Position numbers and translations under genes: made by a program. Positions 6,960 to 14,468 of a DNA stretch of 20,892 nt are shown one piece after another (position 1 is the first letter of the stretch; each line of letters opens with the position of its first letter). The notes below the pieces were generated by a model. It searched no databases. It was not told the DNA's origin and saw nothing but the letters and a program-made list of their open reading frames with translations. The stretch spans positions 1-20,892 of the forward strand of contig JBOFJQ010000032.1 of assembly GCA_051656905.1 (NCBI GenBank), given 5' to 3'. The stretch is from JAGNZR01 sp051656905. Its GTDB lineage: Bacteria > Fusobacteriota > Fusobacteriia > Fusobacteriales > Fusobacteriaceae.

Positions 6960-8498
6960 ATGAAAAAATTTCAAAAGGCTATAATTTGTTTATTTGCTAT
7001 GATGTCGCTATTTCTAGTTGGTTGTTCAGGGAAATCTGAAAATAACAAAAATGAAAATAAAAAAACTGAATTAGTAATTGCTCAAGAAGGGGAACCAAAA
7101 TCTTTAGATGTACATAATGGTAATGATGGTTACTCATTGAAAATAAACAAATTAATTTATTCTAGATTAGTGGAAGTAGATGGGGATATGAATATAATTC
7201 CAGGACTAGCAGAAAGTTGGAAAAACTTAGATGATAAAACAGTTCAGTTTAAAATAAGAAAAGGGGTTAAATTTCATAATGGAGACAATTTAACTATGGA
7301 AGATATAAAGTTTTCATTTGAAAGAATGATGCAATCACCAAGAATAAGCTTTGTGTTACCGCCAATAGAGAAAATAGATATTATAGATGATAATACTATT
7401 AATATAGTTACAAAACAATCTTTTGGACCATTACTTGCTCATCTTTCTCATCCAGCATTAGGAATAGTTAGTGAGAAACTAGTAAAAGAGAATGAGCACT
7501 CTTATACAGATCATCCAATTGGTACAGGAGCATATAAATTTAAAGCATGGAAAGCAGGAGAAACTGTAACTCTAGAGAGAAATGATGAGTATTTCTTTAA
7601 ACCAGGATCATTTAAAACAATAGTATTTAAAAATGTTGTAGAGGGAAGTGCTAGAACAATAGGACTTGAGACTAAAGAATATGATATAGCTTTAGGTATT
7701 CAAGCAATAGATGAACAAACAATAAAAAGTAATAATCATTTAAAACTTTTAACAAAACCATCAAGTTCATTCTCTTATATTGGAATGAATAATGAAAAAG
7801 GGCCATTTAAAGATATAAGAGTAAGAAAAGCAATTAATTATGCAATAGACAAGCAATCAATAATAGATGCAGTGTTATTAGGAACAGGGAAAATTGCCAC
7901 ATCACCAATAGGTTCAGCTGTTTTTGGATTTACAGATAAAACAAAGGCATATGAATTTGATTTATTAAAAGCAAAAGAGTTAATGAAAGAAGCTGGTTAT
8001 GAAAATGGATTTAAAACATCTATTTATGTAATGGGTGGAGAATCGGATAAGCAAACAGCAGAAATAGTTCAAGCTAATTTAAAAGAGATAGGGATTGACT
8101 TAACTATAAATGTAGTAGAGAGTAGTGCTTACTGGGATTTAACGTCAAAAGGGAATCATGAGATGTTCCTAGGTTCTTGGGGATGTGTAACTGGAGATGC
8201 AGATTACGGATTGTATTCTTTATATCATTCAAAAGCTAAAGGAGCTCCAGGAAACAGAGACTTTTATTCAAATCCAGTTATAGATTCGCTTTTAGATGAA
8301 GCTAGAGAATCTGTTAACCAAGAAAAAAGAAAAGAGTTATATGAAAAAATTCAGATTGAGCTAGTAAATGATGCTCCAGATATAATGCTTTTCTATAGAG
8401 TTTTAGCAGTTGGAACGCAAAAAAATATAGAGGGATTAAACTTGCATCCTGTTACTCTACATGATTTTTATCCAGTATATATAAAAGATGAAAAATAG
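6960..8498 (+). CDS. Oligopeptide/dipeptide ABC transporter substrate-binding lipoprotein (SBP family 5)
   Basis: This is an extracytoplasmic solute-binding protein of the DppA/OppA type. Residues 1-22 form a lipoprotein signal peptide (MKK, hydrophobic core, lipobox LVGC), so the mature protein starts at C22 as a membrane-anchored lipoprotein. Family-5 signatures follow: VRKAINYAIDKQSI, the N-terminal LVIAQEGEPKSLDVHNG, and the GTGAYKF..WKAGETVTLERNDEYF block. Length 512 aa is normal. It is an orphan: no permease or ATPase genes flank it, so it must work with components encoded elsewhere. Start ATG at 6960 with aaggag just upstream. A terminator follows. The peptide ligand is not predictable from the sequence. 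Confidence 0.92.
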   Translation: MKKFQKAIICLFAMMSLFLVGCSGKSENNKNENKKTELVIAQEGEPKSLDVHNGNDGYSLKINKLIYSRLVEVDGDMNIIPGLAESWKNLDDKTVQFKIRKGVKFHNGDNLTMEDIKFSFERMMQSPRISFVLPPIEKIDIIDDNTINIVTKQSFGPLLAHLSHPALGIVSEKLVKENEHSYTDHPIGTGAYKFKAWKAGETVTLERNDEYFFKPGSFKTIVFKNVVEGSARTIGLETKEYDIALGIQAIDEQTIKSNNHLKLLTKPSSSFSYIGMNNEKGPFKDIRVRKAINYAIDKQSIIDAVLLGTGKIATSPIGSAVFGFTDKTKAYEFDLLKAKELMKEAGYENGFKTSIYVMGGESDKQTAEIVQANLKEIGIDLTINVVESSAYWDLTSKGNHEMFLGSWGCVTGDADYGLYSLYHSKAKGAPGNRDFYSNPVIDSLLDEARESVNQEKRKELYEKIQIELVNDAPDIMLFYRVLAVGTQKNIEGLNLHPVTLHDFYPVYIKDEK

Positions 8499-8556
8499 TA
8501 ATTGATAATAATTAACAGAGAGAAATTACTATAGAAAATATAGATAGTAGTTTTTT

Positions 8557-8589
8557 AAAAAAGGGATTTAGTCAGCTAAATCCCTTTTT
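8557..8589. terminator. Bidirectional intrinsic terminator between the convergent SBP and mnmA genes
   Basis: The 9-bp stem gggatttag (8563-8571) / ctaaatccc (8576-8584) has loop tcag. It is preceded by six A (8557-8562) and followed by five T (8585-8589), so it can act on both strands. It lies between the convergent ends at 8498 and 8601. Confidence 0.92.
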
Positions 8590-8600
8590 CTATAATACCC

Positions 8601-9656
8601 TTAAAAAACGATTTTCCCACCACCTACAACAAAATCCTCGAAGTACAGAGCTAAATGTTGACCAGGAGCATTTTGTGGAGTTATAGCGTTATATTTGAAG
8701 TAATATTTTTCTGTATTAGAATTTTTATCTATGATAGAAAAAAGTTTACCCTTTAAACCTGAACTTGAGAATCTAGGTTTTCCTACAAGCTCTAGCTCAA
8801 ATAAATTAATAGGATTTACATTAAAACAAGAATCTGTAAGCTCTACAGTATCTCTCATAAGCTCATCATACTCACCTAAAGTAACCTCATTAGTCTTTGG
8901 ATTAATATTAGTTATAAAATAAGCTCTTGGAAGAGTAAGACCAAGACCTCTTCGCTGACCTATAGTATAAAGTTGGAACCCTTTATGTTTTCCAAGAATA
9001 GTCCCATCACTAAATATAAAATTACCCTCTTTTATATGAGAGGATAAAGCCTTTGTTAGGAATTCAATATAGCCTTCTTTTGCAAAGCATATCCCTTGGC
9101 TATCTTTTTTATCGTGAACTTTTACTCCTAAATTACGCGCAATATTTCTAACCTCTTCTTTATTGTAGTTAGAAAGTGGGAATAATAGTTTTGGAATTAT
9201 ATTATTATTTAATCTGTATAACATATATGATTGGTCTTTTCTCTTATCTTCTGCTATTTTTAGAAGTGGTAAATTAAATTTTTCAGAAAATTCAACTTTT
9301 GCATAGTGACCAGTGGCAATAAATTTAGCACCTATCTCTTCTGCAATCTTATTTAGAAGGAAAAATTTTACTTTTTCATCACAGACAATACAAGGTGATG
9401 GTGTCATTCCGTGGTTGTATTCATCAATGAAGTAGTCGATAACATCTTTTTGAAACTCCTTGGACATATCGATAATTTTATGAGAAATATCTAATTTTTT
9501 ACAAATCTCTTTAGCATCTTCAAAATCTTCATTTTTAGCCTTTGGATCAAATGAAAGAGTAACACCATATACGTCATATCCTAAATTTTTTAAAATATAT
9601 GCAGATGTAGAAGAGTCAACTCCTCCACTCATACCTATGACAACTTTATCGTTCAT
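8601..9656 (-). CDS. mnmA: tRNA-specific 2-thiouridylase MnmA
   Basis: MnmA installs 2-thiouridine at wobble position U34 of tRNA Lys, Glu and Gln, using ATP to adenylate U34 and a persulfide sulfur relay. The PP-loop SGGVDSS is at residues 10-16. The two catalytic cysteines appear as C92 in PCIVCDEKVKF and C190 in DSQGICF, with GHYAK and KDQSYMLYRL as further family blocks. The C-terminal part, with YTIGQRRGLG and APGQHLALYF, gives the usual barrel domains. At 351 aa it is slightly short for the family. CDEKVKF replaces the commoner CN.xIKF, and some bacteria carry several mnmA paralogues, so this may be one of a set. A strong aggag site precedes the start. In other bacteria its s2U product is the substrate for 2-selenouridine formation; no selU is seen here. 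Confidence 0.9.
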   Translation of the reverse strand: MNDKVVIGMSGGVDSSTSAYILKNLGYDVYGVTLSFDPKAKNEDFEDAKEICKKLDISHKIIDMSKEFQKDVIDYFIDEYNHGMTPSPCIVCDEKVKFFLLNKIAEEIGAKFIATGHYAKVEFSEKFNLPLLKIAEDKRKDQSYMLYRLNNNIIPKLLFPLSNYNKEEVRNIARNLGVKVHDKKDSQGICFAKEGYIEFLTKALSSHIKEGNFIFSDGTILGKHKGFQLYTIGQRRGLGLTLPRAYFITNINPKTNEVTLGEYDELMRDTVELTDSCFNVNPINLFELELVGKPRFSSSGLKGKLFSIIDKNSNTEKYYFKYNAITPQNAPGQHLALYFEDFVVGGGKIVF

Positions 9657-9844
9657 AATAAAACTCCTAATTTTTATTTTTAAGAATTATAGTATATCAT
9701 AATAAAATATATATGTGAACACAGGTAAAAAATGCAGGAAAGAGAAAAAAATAGAAAAAAAACTAAAAAAAGATTATACTGTTTAATGGGGAATAATATT
9801 ATCAATATAATTAATAAAAAAATAAATAGGTTGGAGATAAAAAA

Positions 9845-11914
9845 ATGAAAGTAATAGAGTTAGAAGTACATAGCGGGAAATATAATATTTATATAAGTAA
9901 CAATTATTTTCAAGAGATAAAAAAATATACAAAGGGATATAATAAAGTCTTGATAATTTCAGATGATAAAGTTGGTCCAATATATATAAATGATTTTGTA
10001 GAAAAAATAAGCGAAAATACAGAGGGGGCAAATAGTAATATATATTACTATGAAATTCCTAATGGAGAAAATTCAAAATCTTATAATAATGTAGAGAAAA
10101 TTTATGATTATTTAATTGAAAATGAATTTTATAGAAATTCATTAATTATTACATTAGGTGGAGGAGTTGTTTGTGATTTAGGTGGGTATATTGCGGCCAC
10201 TTATATGAGAGGAATAGATTTTATTCAAGTTCCAACGACCCTATTAGCTCAAGTAGATGCTAGTATAGGTGGTAAAGTAGCCATTAATCATAAAAAATAT
10301 AAAAATATAATTGGAAGTTTTTATCAGCCTAAGGCTGTATTTATAAGTTCTAAATTTTTAAAAACATTGGAATTAGATCATTTTAAATCAGGAATGGTTG
10401 AAATAATAAAGCACTCATTAATATCTAAAAATAGAGATTATTTTTATTACCTATTAGAAAATTTTAGAAGCATAGAAGAGCTAGAAAACGAATATATAGA
10501 AAAAATTATAGAGCTTTCTTGTGAAATAAAAAAAGGTATAGTTGAAAAAGATGAAAAAGAGACAGGAGATAGAGCTTTTCTTAATTTAGGACATACTTAT
10601 GCTCATGCCTTAGAGACAATATATAATTTAGAGGGAATATCACATGGTGAAGCAGTTGCTAAAGGGATAATATTTGAATTAGAATTATTTAAATATTTAG
10701 AAAAGGATTCAAATCAAATAGAAAAAATAGAAAATAACTTAGAAGAGATAAAAGGGATTTTTGAAGCTTTTAAAATAGATTGGAAACAAATATATTTAGA
10801 GAATAAAATTTTAATCTCACATTTAAAAAAAGATAAAAAAAATAGTAATAGTGGAATTACATTTATAAAATTTAAAAATTTTGGAGATTTAGAAATGGTA
10901 AAAATTACAGATAATAAAGTGGAAGAGTTTAATACAAAGCTAAAAGAAAAAGAGAATAGATTTATAAAAGCAGTTATAGATGTAGGGAGTAATTCTACAA
11001 GATTATTTATAAGTGAAGTAGAGAAAACTATAGATGAAACTGGAAAATATAGTTTGAAGATAATAAAGCCGTTGCATAAGTGGGTTGAAATTACTTCTTT
11101 AGGTAAGGGAGTAAATCAATCTAAAATGTTAAATGATGAGGCAATAGAAAGAACCTTTAGATGTATAGAAGATTACAAAGAGAAAGCTTCACAGTATGGA
11201 GCCACTCAAGTAGAGGCTTATGCTACTTCAGCAGTTAGGGATTCTAAAAATAAAAATGAATTTTTAGATAAGATATCAAATATAGGAATTAATATTAAGT
11301 GTATTCCAGGAGAAACAGAAGCAAAACTCTCTTTTATCGGGATATCTTCTATATATCATAGTGAAGAGATTGGTATAATAGATATAGGTGGAGGTTCTAC
11401 AGAGATTTCTATTGGAATGAATGAAAGAATAGACTATTCAGGAAGTTATAATGTTGGAGCAGTAAGGGTAACTGAGATGTTTTTTCAAAAGAGCGATGAA
11501 AGTGGAAATATTATAGAGGATTATACTAAAGAAAAAGTAGAAGAAGCAAGAGAGTGGATAAAAGAACAATTTTTACCACTTAATGAATATAGAGATAAAG
11601 AGTTTACTTTGTTAGGAGTAGCAGGAACAGTATCTAAGCAAGTAACAATTTTAGAAAAAATGGATGTTTATGACAGTAATAAAATTGACGGATATTTATT
11701 GTCTTTGAAAAACATTAAAGATAATTATGAGATGTTAGTTGGAAAATCTTTAGAAGAGAGAAAGCATTTACCAGGATTAGAACCTAAAAGAGCTGAGTAT
11801 GTAATCGCAGGAACGTTAATTTTACTTACTCTTTTAGAAGATGTATTCAAAAAAAATAAAATTATATTTTCTGAAGTGGATAACTTAGAAGGTTCTACAA
11901 TATATTTTGATTAA
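9845..11914 (+). CDS. aroB: Fusion protein: 3-dehydroquinate synthase (AroB) + Ppx/GppA phosphatase
   Basis: One 689-codon frame encodes two enzymes. Residues 1 to about 350 are 3-dehydroquinate synthase, the second shikimate-pathway step (DAHP to 3-dehydroquinate, NAD and zinc dependent). They show GGGVVCDLGGYIAATYMRG from G105, QVPTTLLAQVDASIGGK, and the zinc ligands E186, H250 (GHTYAH) and H267 (SHGEAV). About residues 374-689 are a Ppx/GppA exopolyphosphatase/pppGpp phosphatase, an ASKHA-fold domain: AVIDVGSNSTRLF from A376, ATSAVRDSKN, GIIDIGGGSTEIS and GVAGTVSKQ, with a C-terminal RAEYVIAG. A charged linker (about 355-373) joins them. No internal start with a ribosome site is visible at the junction, so a true polypeptide fusion is likely. 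The phosphatase is the short form, about 315 residues. A ggttggag site precedes the ATG. Confidence 0.92.
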   Translation: MKVIELEVHSGKYNIYISNNYFQEIKKYTKGYNKVLIISDDKVGPIYINDFVEKISENTEGANSNIYYYEIPNGENSKSYNNVEKIYDYLIENEFYRNSLIITLGGGVVCDLGGYIAATYMRGIDFIQVPTTLLAQVDASIGGKVAINHKKYKNIIGSFYQPKAVFISSKFLKTLELDHFKSGMVEIIKHSLISKNRDYFYYLLENFRSIEELENEYIEKIIELSCEIKKGIVEKDEKETGDRAFLNLGHTYAHALETIYNLEGISHGEAVAKGIIFELELFKYLEKDSNQIEKIENNLEEIKGIFEAFKIDWKQIYLENKILISHLKKDKKNSNSGITFIKFKNFGDLEMVKITDNKVEEFNTKLKEKENRFIKAVIDVGSNSTRLFISEVEKTIDETGKYSLKIIKPLHKWVEITSLGKGVNQSKMLNDEAIERTFRCIEDYKEKASQYGATQVEAYATSAVRDSKNKNEFLDKISNIGINIKCIPGETEAKLSFIGISSIYHSEEIGIIDIGGGSTEISIGMNERIDYSGSYNVGAVRVTEMFFQKSDESGNIIEDYTKEKVEEAREWIKEQFLPLNEYRDKEFTLLGVAGTVSKQVTILEKMDVYDSNKIDGYLLSLKNIKDNYEMLVGKSLEERKHLPGLEPKRAEYVIAGTLILLTLLEDVFKKNKIIFSEVDNLEGSTIYFD

Positions 11915-11924
11915 AAAGATGTCT

Positions 11925-11960
11925 CAAGTTTAAATTTATTGTTTAAACTTGGGATTTTTA
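11925..11960 (+). terminator. Intrinsic terminator of aroB-ppx
   Basis: The stem caagtttaaa (11925-11934) / tttaaacttg (11942-11951) is followed by a T-rich tract (attttta, 11954-11960, then more T). It lies 11 nt after the stop and separates this gene from the selenium operon. Confidence 0.85.
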
Positions 11961-11982
11961 TTTTTTATATTATTACTACTTA

Positions 11983-11991
11983 TGATATAAT
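11983..11991 (+). promoter_or_regulatory. Extended -10 promoter of the sel operon
   Basis: TGATATAAT is a perfect extended -10 element (TGnTATAAT). No convincing -35 box is present 17 bp upstream, which is usual for extended -10 promoters. The start of transcription would be near 11998, leaving a leader of about 27 nt to the selD start at 12025. Confidence 0.65.
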
Positions 11992-12024
11992 TGTCGTATA
12001 AAATAAATTGTGGGAGGTAGAAAA

Positions 12025-13050
12025 ATTAAAAAGATACTAGATAGATGTTCAATCGGTGGTTGAGCCAATAAAATAGGGCCGGAGGTTCTGTCGAAGTTAT
12101 TAAAAGACCTTCCAAGAGTGGAAGATAAAAATTTAATAGTAGGATATGAAAAAGCTGATGATGCTGCAGTATATAAATTAACAGAGGATATTGCGTTGAT
12201 TCAGACATTGGATTTCTTTACTCCAATGGTAGATGATCCTTATATTTTTGGGCAAATAGCAGCAGCAAATTCACTAAGTGATGTGTATGCAATGGGTGGA
12301 ATACCTAAAACTGCTATGAATATTGTGTGTTTTCCTGAGAAAGGAGATTTAGAAGTATTAAAAGAAATATTGAGAGGTGGAGCTGAAAAAATAGCTGAAT
12401 CAGGAGCTATTTTATCTGGAGGTCATTCAGTACATGATCCAGAGACAAAATATGGTTTATCAGTAACAGGTATAGCTCATCCAGATAAAGTGTGGAAAAA
12501 TGGTGGTTCTAATACTGGTGATATTATAATAATAACTAAGCCGTTAGGAACAGGAATAATATCTACAGCATCAAAAATTGGAGAAGCAACACAAGAAGCA
12601 ATAGACAATAGTGTAAAATATATGACACAATTAAATAAGTATCCAGCAGAAATACTTATGAATTATGAAATAACTGCTTGTACAGATATAACAGGATTCG
12701 GATTTTTAGGGCATTTATATGAAATGTCACTTGCTACAGAAAAAACGTTCATAGTTGAATCTGAATTAGTTCCATATATTAAAGAAGCAAAAGAATACGC
12801 AGAGGAGTTTTTTATAACAGCTGGAGGACAGAAAAATAGGCATTTTGTAGAAAAAAATGTAGAGATGAGTGAAGCTCCTTTTTGGTTACAAGAGATAATG
12901 TTGGACCCCCAAACATCAGGAGGACTACTTTTTACAGTAAATCCTAAAATTATAAATGAAATTACAGAAGAGTTTAAATCTCAAAATATTGAATTTTGGA
13001 TTATTGGAAGTGTAGTGGAGAAAGAAAATAAAAATATAATAGTGAGGTAG
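12025..13050 (+). CDS. selD: Selenophosphate synthase SelD, a selenoprotein (Sec at in-frame UGA 12061-12063), AUU start
   Basis: SelD makes selenophosphate from selenide and ATP, the selenium donor for Sec-tRNA and 2-selenouridine. The frame open from 12118 lacks the catalytic N-terminus. Reading upstream through TGA 12061 gives DRCSIGGUANKIGPEVL, where U sits at the essential Cys position and K16 is three residues later, as in E. coli C17/K20. Sec is therefore residue 13. No ATG precedes it in frame. The GGAGG at 12013-12017 is 7 nt from ATT 12025, so an AUU start (341 aa, normal length) is preferred; a GTG at 12010 lacks any ribosome site and overlaps this one. Downstream GGHSVHDPETKYGLSVTG, TDITGFGFLGH and LDPQTSGGLL are SelD hallmarks. 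It is first in an operon with selA (2-nt gap). Confidence 0.93.
12061..12100 (+). promoter_or_regulatory. Putative bacterial SECIS element in selD
   Basis: The bacterial Sec insertion element lies directly after the UGA and binds SelB. Here codons 5-10 after UGA are ggg-ccg-gag-gtt-ctg-tcg, an unusually GC-rich run in a gene that otherwise prefers A/T-ending codons, suggesting selection on the RNA. CGGAG-GUU-CU(g)UCG can form a short stem with a GGU-containing apex at about codons 7-8 after the UGA, the same distance as the GGUC loop of the E. coli fdhF element. The stem is short and has a bulged G, so the fold is approximate. Confidence 0.6.
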
Positions 13051-13052
13051 AA

Positions 13053-14423
13053 ATGAAGCAGGAACTTCTTAGAAAATTACCAAAGGTAGATAAACTTTTA
13101 AAATCAGAAGAGCTATTTGATTTGGGAAGAGAGTTAGATTATTATACCTTTATAGAGACTATAAAAAAAAGTATTGAACTATATAGAGAAGGAATATTAA
13201 AAGATGAAATTATAAATTTTGAAGAAAAAGATGTAATTAATAAGATAATAGAGTTGAGCAATAGAAATAGATTAAATAGTTTAAGAAAAGTAATAAATGG
13301 TACAGGGACTATAATTCATACTAATCTAGGGAGATCAAAATTTTCTGAAAGAGTTATAAAAAATATATCAGAAATAGGAGCAAACTATAATAACTTAGAA
13401 TATGATTTAGAAAAAGGTCAAAGGGGTAGTAGATATTCACATTTAGAAAGTCTAATTTGTAAAGTAACAGGGGCAGAGGCAGCAGTTGTTGTTAATAATA
13501 ACGCAGCAGCGGTAATTTTAGCGTTAAATGAGCTTTCTAAGGGAAAAGAAACTATTGTTTCAAGAGGAGAATTAGTTGAGATAGGAGGTTCTTTTAGAGT
13601 CCCTGAAATAATGAAATTATCAGGATCAAAACTTGTAGAAGTTGGAGCTACAAATAGAACACACCCTAAGGATTATAGAGAAGCTATCACAGAAGAAACA
13701 GGTCTGCTATTAAAAGTTCATACATCAAACTATAAGATGAGTGGATTTGTAAGTAGTGTATCTGTAGAAGAGATAGCAGCACTTGGAAAAGAAAAAGGAA
13801 TTCTCACTATGGAAGATATTGGAAGTGGAGTTTTAGTTGATTTTTCTAAATATGGTGTAACAAAAGAACCTACAGTTCAAGAGTCTATAGCAGCAGGAAT
13901 AGATATTGTTACTTTTAGTGGAGATAAGCTTTTAGGAGGTCCTCAAGGGGGAATAATAGTAGGAAAGAAAGCTATTATTGAGAAACTTGCTAAAAATCAA
14001 TATATGAGAGCATTTAGAATGAATAAAATGTCTATAGCAGCTCTAGAAGTTACCTTTAAATATTATTTAGATGAAAGAGAAGCTATAAAAAATATTCCAA
14101 CATTGAATATGATTTTAGAAAACTCACAAAAAGTTAAAGAAAAAGCTGAAAAATTGCATCAAGAACTTGAAAAATTAGGGATAGAAAGTATGGTTATATC
14201 AACTAGAGCTAAAATAGGTGGGGGATCAATGCCAGAGGAAACAGTTCCGTCTTATGGAATTGCTTTTCAAGGGAACGCCAATGCTTTAGAGGAAAAATTT
14301 AGAAAAAATATATTACCAATAATAGGAAGAATATATGAGGATAGATTTGTAATTGATATGAAAACAGTTTCAAAAGAAGAAATAGATGTAATTCTTGATA
14401 ATATAAAAAATATATTGGTTTAA
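13053..14423 (+). CDS. selA: L-seryl-tRNA(Sec) selenium transferase SelA
   Basis: SelA converts seryl-tRNA(Sec) to selenocysteinyl-tRNA(Sec) with selenophosphate from SelD; it is a PLP-dependent homodecamer in bacteria. The 456-residue protein has the SelA N-terminal domain (LRKLPKVDKLL) and RKVINGTGTIIHTNLGRS, then NNLEYDLEKGQRGSRY, VNNNAAAVIL, SRGELVEIGGSFR, VGATNRTH and VHTSNYKMSGF. The PLP lysine K292 is in FSGDKLLGGPQGG. All are classic for the family, and length matches E. coli SelA closely. The ATG is 2 nt after the selD stop, with a gtgagg site inside the end of selD, so translation is probably coupled. The order selD-selA-selB reflects one Sec pathway. Confidence 0.97.
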   Translation: MKQELLRKLPKVDKLLKSEELFDLGRELDYYTFIETIKKSIELYREGILKDEIINFEEKDVINKIIELSNRNRLNSLRKVINGTGTIIHTNLGRSKFSERVIKNISEIGANYNNLEYDLEKGQRGSRYSHLESLICKVTGAEAAVVVNNNAAAVILALNELSKGKETIVSRGELVEIGGSFRVPEIMKLSGSKLVEVGATNRTHPKDYREAITEETGLLLKVHTSNYKMSGFVSSVSVEEIAALGKEKGILTMEDIGSGVLVDFSKYGVTKEPTVQESIAAGIDIVTFSGDKLLGGPQGGIIVGKKAIIEKLAKNQYMRAFRMNKMSIAALEVTFKYYLDEREAIKNIPTLNMILENSQKVKEKAEKLHQELEKLGIESMVISTRAKIGGGSMPEETVPSYGIAFQGNANALEEKFRKNILPIIGRIYEDRFVIDMKTVSKEEIDVILDNIKNILV

Positions 14424-14468
14424 AAGAGTTTAAGAATTATATATAAAATATAAAAAGTGGTGATTGGG

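Noticed and set aside
8601..9656. MnmA as part of the selenium system through 2-selenouridine
   Set aside because: No selU (mnmH) gene is present in the window and mnmA is a housekeeping gene on the opposite strand, separated by aroB-ppx; the link is only general.
9752..9780. Promoter for aroB-ppx with TATACT at 9775-9780
   Set aside because: The -10 is plausible but there is no acceptable -35 in the A-rich tract, so it was not listed as a feature.
9783..10031. Minus-strand frame of 82 codons, hydrophobic
   Set aside because: It overlaps the AroB start on the opposite strand, and its hydrophobic composition is what antisense of AT-rich coding sequence gives.
12026..12208. Minus-strand frame of 60 codons
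   Set aside because: It overlaps the selD N-terminus, has no family resemblance or ribosome site, and is the antisense shadow of the real gene.
12118..13050. SelD as a shorter protein starting at GTG 12118
   Set aside because: It would lack the catalytic Cys/Sec and conserved Lys, has no ribosome binding site, and ignores the family-matching frame upstream through the UGA.
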